64,000 nucleotides of DNA from Chinchilla lanigera (GCF_000276665.1 NW_004955434.1:20743562-20807561), one strand, 5' to 3'. Counted from the first letter of the stretch, positions 23,641 through 34,555 are shown. Notes: a model not told the origin generated them from the letters alone. A program made the numbers and translations.

Positions 23641-23661
23641 AAGACCAGTTCTAAAAAGTTA

Positions 23662-23675
23662 CCACTAGGTGGCAC
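23662..23675 (+). promoter_or_regulatory. CTCF-binding motif, forward orientation
   Basis: CCACTAGGTGGCAC matches the CTCF core CCASYAGRKGGCRS at every position. It lies in unique DNA 25-40 bp left of a Tigger-type element rather than in a SINE. Occupancy is inferred from the motif alone. It is convergent with the minus-strand motif at 51105-51118. Confidence 0.65.
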
Positions 23676-23699
23676 GATGCCTTTGCCACTCCAGAATGC

Positions 23700-24018
23700 A
23701 GTCATTGCTTAGTATTCAAGGGGGATCGGCTACAGAACCCCTGGGGATACCGAAACGGGTGGAAGTTCAACTTTCTTATATGAAATAAGCTAGTATTTAC
23801 ATGTAACCTACATGCACCCTCATATATACTGTGAATCATCTCTAAATTACTTATGTAACAGGTGTTAATGTCATGTAAATGCATTTTATAACTATACTAG
23901 GGAATGATGAAAAAAAAAGTACGTGTTCAGTTCAGATACAATTAACGAACCGTTTTTGACCCCAGTTGATTGAATCCACGAATGCAGAGGCCCCCAACTT
24001 GAAGGGCTGACTGTAGCA
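23700..24018 (-). mobile_element. MER2-like Tigger DNA transposon (nonautonomous)
   Basis: The left end reads 'ttcaagggggatcggctaca', the interior 'ggataccgaaacgggtggaa' and 'atcatctctaaattacttat', and the right part 'gttgattgaatccacgaatg' then 'gcagaggcccccaacttgaa' and 'gggctgactg'. It is flanked by TA, the target duplication of the Tc1/mariner group. This is the layout of the roughly 345-bp MER2 MITE, here in reverse. Confidence 0.75.
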
Positions 24019-26440
24019 GGTTTTGATTGACACACTTGTAGGCAAACAGGCATCCCTCATTCTCGTTAAGCTTTCGGCAGGTGTCCAAATAATCCAAATT
24101 TCCGCATTAAATCTGGGACAAATAAGCAGATAAAGATTATGCTCTTAGAAGGGTTTTTGCAGTGAGTGGTAACGGGAACCCAAGAAGACTCCCGAAGAAA
24201 TATTTAGGCCATGGGTTTCTGCTGTTTCTGCCGGAAGCTGCCCGTTGAGGACCGGGCTCAGTCAGGGACGCTCGTGAGCAGACCCAGATGTCTTGTCTGG
24301 GCGCCTGCATGCCGGACAGCCATGGGTCTGGTGGACGGGGAGTGAGGGGAAGACGAAACTGGCTTGTGTGCGTGTCAGCCCCTCATCTGCGCCCTCGGAA
24401 AACTTGGTAGAGCTTCCATGGGTGTGCCTCAGAGCATCAGAGTGCTCCCTCTTATCGGGCCACCCGAAATCCTTGAGCCGAGAGGAGCCACAGACTGTAT
24501 TCTGGGGAACTAATGGCACCTTGGGCAACAGAGCAGCCACATCGGGCCACTTTCTTCTTCAGCTGCTGGAGAAGCAAACATCAGTGCTTAGGCATCTGGC
24601 AAGTTCAGCCCATCACAAGACAGAGGAGCCTATTCGTTTGCATAGCACCAGGCTCTTAGCTGAGCCTCAGAACCCCGAGCCCAAGAAGGCTCTTTAAAGG
24701 CTTCGCTCCTTCACTGAATCTAATTACCAGCCTAAAATCCCTGCTTGCCAGCACAGATACCCGGCTTCCATGAACTTCCAGGCCTGCTTATTAAGATGTC
24801 ACTTAAGGCTGCAAGTAATTGTGGTAACTGGCATCAATTCTCAGAGGGCTTTGCGAAGCTTATTATTCTGAAGACTTGTCTTACTTTATTCCTTGAAATA
24901 TTTTATTATGCCCATATTCTTTCTCTAACTTTTGAAGTTATAATACAGTATTTGAAGGGAGGCTTTGAAAGAGACTAATAAAAGGGATTCTCAGGACCTT
25001 GCAATGGAAACATCGTTGTTATTTTAGGCATAGTTGCATAACTGGCCCCACCATAAATGCAATTATGATCTGCTTGCGATAAAATAAACACTATTATAGT
25101 CCTGACGTTTGACATAAATGGCACGGTCTCTCCTGAGAATGGCACGTTTAATGGTCATTTTATTTTCTCATCTTTCTGTCTTTGTGCCTAAAAATGTCTT
25201 TAGAAATATTCAGATTCTTTTTTTTATTTTAAAGAGAGAAAGATTAAAAACAAAATACTTCAATGATACAGAGTTTGAAAACTGAATAATAAGAAATTAA
25301 CAATGGTCAATATAGTGTGCTTTGTTGTCTTCAAAGTAGTTGTTCAGTATTCAGAGTCTTGATTGCCAGGTTTTATAATTTTACAATGACTTGTTCTATT
25401 GTATTTCCTTCCTCTATCCTGTTTTCCTCATACTGTACTCCTGTAAGACCCTTCCCCTAGACTGGGTTGGGTATGGAAAACACCACATGGAGCTGGTCAA
25501 GAAGGCTGAATCCTAAATGAAGCTGCTCTCTGAACTAGGCAAGACCTGTTTATATTTCAGTTTCTTCCAATCCACTAAAGAAAGTATATCAAATTGTCTG
25601 GATTATGATACAAACAGATCAAACGTAATACAACTAGAACATATCACGGAGGCCCAAAAATTCATCCTGCAGTACGTGTAGTGTGGAGTGGAGAATGAAG
25701 CTTATTGAGCTCTTTCACAATTTAATTTTCAAAATGGCTTTTGCTGAAAAGAAATAAGGTTTGGAAACTGTAATATTCTCCTGTGTTCTTCCGTGATAAA
25801 TATTAGTGACATGGTAGAAAAAACATTTCTAAGTTCCTTTTACTGTATAATTTATGGATCACTTAGCAAATCTTCAGTACTACATTTTTCCTCGATTAAG
25901 GAAACATTTATAGTATTGTTTTGGGGAAAATTGGTAGAGATGTTATAAAAGCAAAATTAATGATTGTGGGGTTTTACATACAGGAGGAAATACCTGTTTG
26001 ACTTACAATACTTATAACTCCATATTCCTAATAACTTTTATTTTTTCAACATGCATTTTTGAGCAGTTTTTCTCTCAAGTACATTCTTGACATAAACTTC
26101 AAATGGGATTATTATTTCTACTTTCCATGATTTCTATTTTAACTTTATATATAAGGTACTCAACAAATATCTTACCAGAAAAATAAAGGATATAAAAATA
26201 TTTAGACAGAAATGTGCTAGTAAAATTAAAGTAAGAGTACATCGAGTGGCCAGAGGGTCACCCCAGACCCGGCCTGCCCTTTACGGATTTCTGGTAGGCC
26301 AAATAAGTAAATAAAGCTGCTGCTGGTCAGGTTCCTATTCCTCTCAGAAGTCATCCCTAGAAGATGCAAGCAATTTTCAAGTCTGTACTCTCATCTCAGG
26401 AGTCACTATGGATTTGTCAAGTCACTGTGAGATGAAAATA
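24019..26440. other. Unique sequence, with candidate conserved block at 24.7-25.15 kb
   Basis: 24260-24700 is GC-richer and open on both strands (134 codons plus, 92 codons minus) without a recognisable product. 24700-25150 looks like a conserved noncoding element by its dense unique AT-motif content (for example 'catcaattctcagagggctt', 'ataaatgcaattatgatctg'). The remainder is plain. Confidence 0.35.
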
Positions 26441-26454
26441 ATTTTAAATGGTTC

Positions 26455-26670
26455 ACAATGTTTTTGTTTCTTGCTGTATTGGGAAATGAACCTCAGGCCT
26501 CATGCATGCTAGGGAACTGGTCTACCACTATATCTCATCCCCAGCCCATTTTTTCTTATTATTGTATTTTGAGACAGAATCTTGCTAAGTTGCCCAGGCT
26601 GGCCTTGAACTTGAGATCCTCCTGCATCAGCCCAAGTGTAGCTGGAAGACATGTACCACTGTGCCCAGGT
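26455..26670 (-). mobile_element. B1-ID dimer SINE, antisense
   Basis: On the minus strand a B1 half comes first ('ctgggcacagtggtacatgt', 'ctcaagttcaaggccagcct', 'gattctgtctcaaaatac'), then an A-rich linker, then an ID half ('gggctggggatgagatatag', 'gaggcctgaggttcatttcc'). Flanking 'ttaaatggtt' and 'ttaaaatggtt' look like a target-site duplication. The fusion order matches B1-dID. Confidence 0.8.
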
Positions 26671-26687
26671 TAAAATGGTTTATTTTT

Positions 26688-26778
26688 ATTTTTATTCTTA
26701 TTTTTTTGGTGCTGGGGATTGAACTCACGACCTCATGCTTGCCAGGCAGGTGCTGTGCTGCTGAGCTACGTCCCCGGC
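26688..26778 (-). mobile_element. ID SINE, antisense
   Basis: Antisense ID: T-rich tail, 'ggtgctggggattgaactca' (B-box side), 'gcttgccaggcaggtgctgt' and 'gctgagctacgtccccggc' (A-box side). Flanked by TAAAATGGT at 26671-26679 and 26779-26787. It inserted at the edge of the preceding B1-ID dimer and reused its flank. Confidence 0.88.
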
Positions 26779-26788
26779 TAAAATGGTC

Positions 26789-27140
26789 TCAGATGATCCT
26801 GCCAGGGTGAGGTGAAGGTAGGCTGAAAGGTGACCAGGAATGGAGAAGAACTGTGAAGACACCATACTGTAGCACCAAAACGGGGGCCAGAATGTCATCA
26901 TGTGCACGACGAACAGCAGTAATTATGAGCAGTTCCACTTTGGTGGGACACTGACCACAGGGCAATGGTGCTTCTGGCGATGGAGCTGCTTCGGTGGAGG
27001 TTTTCTCCCCTCCCACTTCTTTGCCTCTACTTTTCACCCATGAAAGTTCAAATATTGCTCCAATATCCCAATGCAGTTATGAGGAACCAAAAGAAAAACA
27101 GGCCAATAAAACAGAAAAGACGGCAGATGGAAGGAAAAAG
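26789..27140. other. Unique noncoding sequence
   Basis: No repeat or exon was recognised. Moderate GC. Confidence 0.4.
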
Positions 27141-27149
27141 AGAATGATA

Positions 27150-27260
27150 GTCTGCCGCACATGTGCGTGGGCGGAGAAGGGGCAGGCGTGGTGGCCGCGA
27201 CAACCCGCTCACTTAGCCATGCGCGCAGCAGCTTCCCCCGGGTGACCGGGACTGGGAGTG
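27150..27260. promoter_or_regulatory. Short CpG-rich spot with GC box
   Basis: A brief CpG cluster contains GGGCGG (near 27170) and a partial NRF1-like GCGCGCA (near 27221). It is much shorter than a CpG island. No transcript can be linked to it. Confidence 0.3.
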
Positions 27261-27897
27261 AACCTCTCTTTGTCGGCGCTGTATCCCCTTGCCTTCATAG
27301 ACTACATTTGATGGTACGCAGTGGCTTCTTGTTGCTATGGATAGTCATAATAGCCATTATTATAATAGATAAGAGCTACTGGATTTGGCTGGGAGAACGT
27401 CAACAGAACACGACCAATAAATCTGACTGAAAGGAGCAGTTAGAGCAACGGCAAAACTAAGTGGTCTGGCGTGGAATTTTGAACTTGACCATGGCAGAAA
27501 AGCGATACCTATTTTCAGAATCCACGCCTTGATCTGGAGTCTTGGTGTCTCCCGGAGCCAGTGCTATGCGGTCAGGTAGTCTCTCTGATGCCGGGTTCTG
27601 GCAGACAGCTGCAGCTCTGTAGCAGCCAGGGGATCACAGGCGAAGTGATGCTCTCAGCTAGGACGGTAGTCAGGGTCGGGGAACAAAGTACACTCCGACT
27701 TAACAATGTTTTTAACTTACACTGAGCTGCTTGGGCTGTAGCTCCACAGTAAGCAGAGGAGTATCTGCAGTCGAAGAATATTAGGGTGCCAAGAAGTGAA
27801 GTATGTGGGAAGGAACAAAGACCCTGTGCTGAAACTCGGGTCCTGAAATAACCTCACATCCCTCCTCAGACAGGAATGAAAGCCAAAGAAACCCAGA
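27261..27897. other. Unique noncoding sequence
   Basis: No recognised repeat. Short frames only. Confidence 0.4.
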
Positions 27898-27920
27898 GAA
27901 AAAGAGGAGCGGGGCCAGCG

Positions 27921-27999
27921 GCTGGGGATTTAGCTCAACAGCACAGCTCCTGCCTTGCGAGCGCGAGGTTGTTAGTTCGATTCCCAGTACCAGAAAAAA
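27921..27999 (+). mobile_element. ID SINE with long near-perfect target-site duplication
   Basis: GCTGGGGATTTAGCTCAACA (A box), 'gttagttcgattcccagtac' (B box) and an A-rich tail. Direct repeats of 20 bp at 27898-27917 and 28000-28019 differ at two positions. Somewhat older than the copy at 10.66 kb. Confidence 0.92.
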
Positions 28000-28020
28000 G
28001 AAAAAGAGTAGTGGGGCCAA

Positions 28021-28650
28021 GTGATTTTTTAAAAATCGTTTAGTACATGGTAGATATGAAATATCTATTCATGTAGATGGAAAGGGAGACACCACCAGAG
28101 GAAAGAGCGAGTGGTTATTATGATAAAAGATACAGGGAAGAGAAGTCTAACAAAGGCAAAAAGCACAGCGCCCAGAGCACGGCAGTCCGCCTGAGATGCC
28201 CTGCATTCTATGTGCTCTTGTGCTGGTACCTGTGCAGGGTGGTAACAGTGTTGACGTGTCCTACTTTCCCACTCCACGCTATGAAGGGGTGAAAGCAGGC
28301 TGTTACAGGAGTCAGGGTTCTAGAAGTGAGGCTCCTGCTTCCCTGATGCAGAATTTAACATCCCATCCCATCCCACCCCCCTCTGTGCTTTTGCACCAGC
28401 TCAGACAGCGCACACGCCTCCTCCATCCTCCATCCACCCCCAGGCCTTGCTGCATACCTAGACTTGCCTTGTGCTAAATTCACAAGCTTATTTCCGGCCC
28501 CATCTGCCGTCCCTGTGCTTACCTTATGGTGTAGTTTGGGGTTCTGCAAGGAGAACAGTACAGGACACATAGTTTATAGGATTATTTTATAATAGCCACT
28601 CAAAGAATCATATGCAAAAGGAGTGCAGGAAATCTTTCCACTCACTAAAG
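28021..28650. other. Unique sequence before a tandem-repeat locus
   Basis: Includes a small (CATCC)n-like run near 28370 and a C-rich stretch. No exon was recognised. Confidence 0.4.
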
Positions 28651-28655
28651 ACCCC

Positions 28656-28784
28656 AAGAATCCAGCTGAGGGCCTGGATCCCATCGCAATGTCCTGCATG
28701 AGTCCAGCTGAAGACCTGGATCCCATAACAGTGCCCCCTGAGAGTCCAACTGGAGGCCAAGAGCCCATGACAATGTCTCATGCA
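28656..28784 (+). repeat. Three 42-bp tandem repeats, open in frame
   Basis: Units 28660-28701, 28702-28743 and 28744-28785 (approximately) share 'gtccagctgaagacctggat' followed by a CCCAT..CA..ATGTCC segment. The unit is 14 codons and stays open in the frame 28623-28832 (69 codons), giving three S/N-P-A-E-x-L-D-P-I-type peptide repeats. It may be a decayed repeat-bearing coding exon or a minisatellite. Not recognised. Confidence 0.6.
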
Positions 28785-28861
28785 AGCCTGTTTCAAGAAT
28801 CTTCACTAAGAAGCCCCCAAGGTCAGTGGTAGAAGCTAGAAATCTGTGCCATCAGAGTGGA

Positions 28862-29210
28862 GCCAGAAAGTGACGTTCAAAGTAAGAACCAGAGCTCCCA
28901 CGAAAGGTACCACAGCCATCCTCAGTGACAAGGTCCCGAGCTCCTCTGATGATAAGCACAGCCGAATCTATATCAAGTAAGCCAGTGTGACAAGCTTCTC
29001 TAGGAGACTGAGTAGGGCACCATTTTCCCCTCTGGAGCCAGGAAACAATGGTCAAAGTAAGGACCAGAGCGTCCCTAAAATGAACCACAGCCATTCCCAG
29101 TGACAACAAGGTCCTGAGCCCCTTTGACAATGAGAACAATCGAGTTCATCAGGAAAGCCAGCATGACAAACTCCTCCAAGAGAACCAGTAGCAGCCCCAG
29201 GAAAATCAGT
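28862..29210. repeat. Tandem duplication of about 175 bp, two diverged copies
   Basis: Copy 1 (28862-29036) and copy 2 (29037-about 29210) both run GCCAGRAA, 'gtcaaagtaaggaccagagc' (copy 2 form), 'ccacagccat', CAGTGACA, AAGGTCC-GAGC. Neither copy is open throughout, since stops and small indels separate frames. It follows the 42-bp array directly. Confidence 0.6.
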
Positions 29211-29534
29211 AGTTCCCAACAGCTTCTCTTCTCCATTTCTCCCTCTTATGCTGCTGGCAACAATCCTCAGGTGGGCCTCCCGCACCCAGCACGACTCTGG
29301 CTGGTTCAGGTCAGCTGGGTGTTACAAGCTGGCCACCAGTTGCCAATCCACCACACCTTAGCTGAGGAGGCAGCTGATCAAAGCACTTGACTCTGAGGAA
29401 TGGGGTATATACAAGTTTAAACTGACTTGTCAGGAGTTACTAGTTCACCAAAAATGGCATTGTTACCTCTTTATAATGTCTAATTTAAAACCCATCAAAG
29501 ATTCCTAATCAGTTTGTCCTTGTTTAATAATATA
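29211..29534. other. Unique sequence
   Basis: Includes an 88-codon frame that runs out of the duplicated locus. No recognisable protein. Confidence 0.4.
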
Positions 29535-29625
29535 CCTGTAAGTTGGGACAGTTAAATAATGCATGCAATACCTAATAGGATGCTTGGCATACAGTAAGCA
29601 CTTAATAAATGTAAGCTGTTATTTA
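29535..29625 (+). repeat. MIR 3' tail, sense
   Basis: Terminal MIR motif 'ggatgcttggcatacagtaa' followed by 'gcacttaataaatgtaagct', matching the gtgcctggcacatagtaagcgctcaataaatg end. Confidence 0.75.
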
Positions 29626-29670
29626 TCTTCTGTTTATGTACAGAGGGAAGAGGGGTCATAGCCTTGCTTA

Positions 29671-30046
29671 TTATCTTGGTCACTTTCTCAATCACTAGGA
29701 CAAAATACCTGACACAGGCAACTTAGAGGAGGAGAGGTTTATTGTGCTCCATTTTGGAGGTTTCGTGGTCAGCAGGCTCCACGGCAGAAAGAGGAAGGTT
29801 AGAGGAGCATGCTGGAAGCACGGGTGCTCACCCCATCTCAGCCAGAAAGCAGAACAAGGGGAGGAGTGAAGGACAAGAACACCCAGCTCTGGCTCCCGCT
29901 GCCAGGGACCACGCCCACCTCCTAACCATTTAGTTACCGTACTGATCTGTGGTCAAATCCTCAGTGAGTACAGTGCCTCTGTGGTCTGGTCACTGTCTGC
30001 ACACATGAGAATTTGGAGAGACACTTTAGATCTAAACCGTAACATT
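29671..30046 (-). mobile_element. MaLR solo LTR, antisense
   Basis: Reverse MaLR: left end 'caatcactaggacaaaatac', then 'gaggagaggtttattgtgct' (reverse of the AATAAA region), 'ccacgcccacctcctaacca' in the middle, and 'gatctaaaccgtaaca' at the right end (LTR 5' end). Solo and decayed. Confidence 0.75.
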
Positions 30047-30510
30047 CTGCCCCTGGACCCCAGAAGACATGTCCAGCCCATTATGCAAAATACATTTTGT
30101 CCGTACCTGAGAGTTGCCAAAGTGTTAACGCTTCTAGCATTGCTGAAAAGTTCAACTCCAGAGTGTCCTCTGAGATTCAAGCAAACTCAGCCGTTATCTC
30201 CTCTCTTACCCCCAAATCAAAAACAAAGTTGAACACTGCTGACAGACAATGGCATGGGGTAAACACCCAAGAGGGAGAAGTAACGGGATAGCAAGGAATC
30301 CACCAAAGCAACAGTGAAACATTCAACCCTAGAGCTTTGTAACCAGCACTCAGGGAAAGTCACGGGAAGATGTGAATTCCAAAGGAATTTGGGCCACAGT
30401 TCGGGCCACCTCAGCCCGATGGCATTGCTTGTTGCAGCCCTCTTAGTCTTTCTTTTAGTGTGAGTACACTCGCTGTCCATGGCTTTCCTCAGCAGAATTT
30501 ACATATTCCT
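30047..30510. other. Unique noncoding sequence
   Basis: No recognised repeat. Confidence 0.4.
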
Positions 30511-30580
30511 GACGTGAAACTCAGGACCTTGTGCTTTCCAGGCTGGCGCTGTGCTGCTGAGCTATGTCCCAGACCTTTAG
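30511..30580 (-). repeat. Decayed ID SINE, antisense
   Basis: Reads 'gacgtgaaactcaggacctt', 'gctttccaggctggcgctgt', 'gctgctgagctatgtcccag', an ID in antisense with substitutions and no preserved tail. Confidence 0.7.
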
Positions 30581-31225
30581 CTTTCCTCTTAAAGCTGCAC
30601 TCACTGCCTTCTTAAGGGCACACTGCCTTGCCTCCAAAGCCTTTTCTAAAATCAAGGGTAGATGCCTCCATGGCGCTATACACTCAGTTCCTGAACTGAA
30701 TTCATTCCATGACTCTGGGAAAGATGGCTTCATTCGTGTTCATGCTGGGCAGATGTTAGTCGTCATGTTCATCACCTGAGGCAGAGTTTGTAACTGAAGC
30801 CAAATTTTGCCAAATAATTCTGTTTGCAAACCAAATTGTTCACAAACAGAAGCATTTGTGAACTGAGGGATTGCTGTGCTTTTGCATTCTGCATGCCTGT
30901 AAAACCAAAACCACATGGATGATGCTGAGGTTTGCTTCCAGCTTGAGCAATAGCCAGGCCCTCTTGGATCATGGCTGCAGTGGCCTCTGAGTGCCTGCTT
31001 GGCTGAACCTGTGAAATAAACCTGGGAAACCGATTCCCTAGGTGACACTTTTCAAGAAGTGGGCTCACATGGCTCTCATATCAAGTGAAAGCTTTATGGA
31101 TTTGTACCCTTGAGCCTATAAAGACCAGGTCTTGCTGATTTCTGAGGTGCTTTCAAGGACGTTTTCCTATTGTCCTGATGCAAAGTCTTTGGCTGCATTT
31201 TCATGCTAATCTCTCAGGGAGCATG
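30581..31225. other. Unique noncoding sequence
   Basis: No recognised repeat or coding sequence. Contains a short 'caaattgttcacaaacagaa' quasi-repeat. Confidence 0.4.
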
Positions 31226-31229
31226 CTGT

Positions 31230-31645
31230 CTGTTGCTGTTTAGATCTAAAATGGCCCTCAAAGTCTCGTATGTTTGGAAGGTGACTGGAACATGGCGGTA
31301 CTGCTAGGAAAGTAGCTGAACATGCCGTGAGGAAGTGCAACCGAGTTTGAAAAGGCAGGTCATCGGGCACCGAACTGTCACAGTGCATCTCCCTCCCTGG
31401 CTCTTCTGTTTGTGCTCTGCTTCCTGACCACCATAGCGTGAGCAGTTTCCCTACACTGGCCCCTTGCTGTCTGCATCCTGACCGCCATGACATGAGAAGC
31501 TTTCTGCTCCTCAGACCTTCCCACTCTGCCTTGGAGCTGCCCAGCTATGCAAGGACTAAGACTTCTTAAACTGACCCAAAATAAACCTCTCCTGTTTTAC
31601 ATTGTGAGTGTTGGGTATTATGTCTCAGTGATGAGGAAAAGTAAT
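31230..31645 (+). mobile_element. MaLR solo LTR, sense
   Basis: Starts with 'gctgtttagatctaaaatgg', then 'aaggcaggtcatcgggcacc', a pyrimidine-rich 'ccttgctgtctgcatcctga' plus 'ccgccatgacatgagaagct', 'tgccttggagctgcccagct', AAAATAAACC and the terminal 'gtgagtgttgggtattatgt'. Same broad family as 4057-4462 and 45893-46296. Confidence 0.75.
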
Positions 31646-32195
31646 TTTCCTCAGCCCCAGCTTTGCAAGTGCTTCCTTCCTGATGAAGCTGCAGATGTTT
31701 TCCATTTGTCTTTTGGTCCCAATTTTTATTGTACATCTGGTTGAGGGCCATCGGCAACATCCATGCCACAGCCTGCATGTTTGGCTGCTTTGAAATTTGC
31801 TCTGCCAGATTAATTGGTCCACCGCCCTTAATCTCAGTGTCCCACAAAGTCTCAGGACATGGGCAAACCGTAGATGAATTGTCTGCCAGAACATAGCATG
31901 AATGGCCTTTAGTTCAACTGCCAGTGTATCTTGTTCCCAGCTAAAACCTTCTGAACCTGGCCTTTACTGGCTGCCTATCTGAAGTTTGGTCTACTAAGCT
32001 CTTAGCAGAATCTCCCATCAAGCTCTGCTTTATAGCATTTTAGGGCTTCTCTACCTGGCATCTCCAAACCTTCCTGTAAATCAAACTCTTCCTATAAACC
32101 ATTAGTGAATGCTTTCAAACTCTCACTGTAAAACATATCCAAATGTTTTTAAACCACATGGTTAGGTAGAGTCACAGCAATGACCCCAGTTTTAG
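31646..32195. other. Unique noncoding sequence
   Basis: Nothing recognised. The minus strand has frames of 89-93 codons overlapping the LTR end, which I regard as noise. Confidence 0.4.
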
Positions 32196-32199
32196 TACT

Positions 32200-32575
32200 A
32201 ATATCACCAGGACTAAATATGCGATACCCACAATTTAAAGGACAAGAGGTTTATTTTGATTCACAGTTTCAGAAGCTTCAGTCCATGGTTCCAAGGCAGA
32301 AACAGGATGGCAAAGGGACATGGCAAAGGTAAATATGCTTAACTCCTGGCATCCAGGAAGCAGAGTGAGCAGGGAGGACCTGGGGACAAGAATACACCCG
32401 TCGAGGTCACAGACCTAGTGACCCACCTTCACCCAGCCTCCCCCCCTAACAGAACACTTAGCTATGTACTCATCGATTGATGAATCCACTGATAAGCTTT
32501 GTGCCGCTGTGATCTAGTCACATTCTACACACATGATAATTTGGGGTCCTATTTTAGATCTAAACCATGACATTT
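32200..32575 (-). mobile_element. MaLR solo LTR, antisense
   Basis: Contains 'aagaggtttattttgattca', 'ctcacagtttcaga'-type text, 'aagcttcagtccatggttcc', 'aggcagaaac', 'gatctagtcacattctacac' and terminal 'gatctaaaccatgaca'. It resembles 29671-30046 and both lie in the same orientation 2.5 kb apart. Confidence 0.75.
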
Positions 32576-32789
32576 ATCAAAGTGTAAAATACATAGTCAG
32601 CATACTTGAGTTCATAGCTCTTCATCACTGAATTCATTTTGCCTTCCAGTAGCCTATATCTAGTCCTTTCTGTGGTGGGAACAAACAGTATCCAAGTATC
32701 ATAGCCATGAATGATTGGATGTTTTTTCCTCTGAACAGCCTTACTTTGCTGATGAGGATCAAGCCCCTGCCTCTAAGAAGGCCTTTTAT
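32576..32789. other. Short unique stretch
   Basis: Nothing recognised. Confidence 0.4.
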
Positions 32790-32985
32790 GCACCATTCTG
32801 TGTATTATACACTTTTACTTTCCTGATTTCATTTCATCCTGCTGACAACCTGAAAAACAGGTCATCATAGTCTTGTTTTACAGTGATGATCTGGGTCAAA
32901 CGCCAGAATTTTTGCTTGTAGCTTGAAGGACTGCAAGCAGATAGAAGTCTTCTGACTCCAAGTCTCATATTGTTTCCAAAGACGT
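32790..32985 (-). repeat. MIR SINE, antisense
   Basis: Contains 'tttcatcctgctgacaacct' (for the aatcctcacaacaaccct motif), 'cttgttttacagtgatgatc' (for ccattttacagatgagg) and an end 'gtcttctgactccaagtctc'. Order and direction fit. Confidence 0.6.
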
Positions 32986-33955
32986 GGCTGAAAGTTGGTT
33001 TTTTTTAAAAAAAATGGTTCTGAAAAAGTAATGACGTAATTTCATGGAGGCATTTCTTTAAGCGTTAGTTTCTTTAGCCTTATAAGCTCAAAATAGCTGG
33101 TAAATGAACTTTGCTTGATAGTTAAATCTATCTTTCTAAGGCAATGTATGTACAAGCAAATGTCATGAACCATAAGCCTGACTGGTAATGGACATGAGAC
33201 CTTAGTGTTACCTTTGAAAACTTGTTTATCATGCTGCCTTTTAAAGTTATTTTTATTTTCTTTGCTAAAATTGAAGTCATATGTTCTTTGGTAAGATGTT
33301 TAACGTATTTCTAATCGGATGTCAGTATAGGATTTTTTCTCCATACGTTTGTGTTTTCTTCTTAGAAATTATTTTAGCTGATTCATATTGTCTCATAAAA
33401 AGCTAAAACAATGTATTGGAACCTTAGGAAAAAAACAGTTCATATATCACTTTCAATTTTCTGGTTAGGAGCAGTCAAATAATTTTGTACGTTTTAGGAC
33501 ATTGACTGCAAGATTTTCTGGGTGAAAGTTTTGCAAAAGAACTCAAATCCCGGAGACACTGCCATTCCTCTGCTGTTACACAGCTTCAGTCCAGTTACAC
33601 TGCGTAGGAAGGCAAAAACACTTCCCAGCTTATGTGCCTCTTCCCTACACCTTCTCACAAGCCACTTGCTGTAAGACAGAGTTGGCTGGGAATTAGACAA
33701 GATGCTAACGTGAATAATTTATGAAACTGTATTAGTTTGTCTGAATTTGAAAGGATGTGTATATATGTTGCTTTATTCTTTACTTCATCATAAAAGGAGA
33801 ATTTTTATGGTTAGAGTTCTAGAAAATTAAGAAATCTTAATGGGACAGATAAATGCAGTCTTAGTCATAAAAACATCACCATCACGGCCAATCAAACTGC
33901 AGATAGGTCTCCTCTGAGATTCCTTTAGGAATTCCGCTTTTTCAGGAAAGGCTTC
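32986..33955. other. Unique AT-rich sequence
   Basis: No repeat or exon was recognised. Confidence 0.45.
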
Positions 33956-33959
33956 CCGG

Positions 33960-34555
33960 TTGGGCAGAAATGCAAGACCTGAGATTGTTGCCCTCACAGT
34001 GGTTTCCTCAGCTTCAGGCGCCCTCAGTGGGTGAGGACAGCCTGGTTGCAGCGCACTCCAGCCCTGAGCACCTAGACGCGTTTGTCCTGTTCCTCGTCCC
34101 TTCCAAATGCTTGTCAGTGTCCAAGCCCTGTGCCTCGGACTCTAGGCATCACCCCTTCTCTCCTCAGACCTTCCTCTCCTTGCTTCCTAACTCTGGTCCC
34201 TCCCCTCCTCATATCAGCCCCTTTGCACTGCAGGGCCTTTGCCCACACTGTTCCCTCCAACTGCCTACCCTCCTCCTGCTCTTTGTCTCCCGCGGGGGTG
34301 CTCTGTCCTCAGAGAAGACTCCCAGGACCACGTGACCCAGAGTGGCCCCCTTGCCCAGCCCCTTCACATGCACTGTGGCTCTCTATTCTGCCTCATGCTT
34401 GTTTCCTTCAAATCGCTTCTAGCGCACCTGACAGCTGCATTCATTTGATTCCTTGTATCTTCCTCTTTCTCTTCTACCAGTGGAGATGCTAGAAAGACAG
34501 GTACATGACCAACTCTTCATAAAAAAGATCGAGTGAGTGAATGAGTGACTGGAGA
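33960..34555 (+). repeat. Ancient LINE-like 3' block (L2-type?)
   Basis: The order 'tttgcactgcagggcctttg', 'cccacactgttccctccaac', 'tcagagaaga', 'gctctctattctgcctcatg', and the terminal GAGTGAGTGAATGAGTGA matches a very common ancient mammalian LINE-type repeat 3' end that finishes in GAATGA units. Family name uncertain. The long open frames (121 and 136 codons) here are products of this C/T-rich repeat, not genes. Confidence 0.5.

Noticed and set aside
24260..24700. Frames open on both strands (134 and 92 codons)
   Set aside because: Mutual openness follows from higher GC. No recognisable protein on either strand.
28371..28383. CATCC run as a telomere- or satellite-like array
   Set aside because: Only a few units; a simple C-rich run.
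33970..34492. Overlapping frames of 121 and 136 codons
   Set aside because: They are translations of an ancient LINE-like 3' block ending in GAATGA units.
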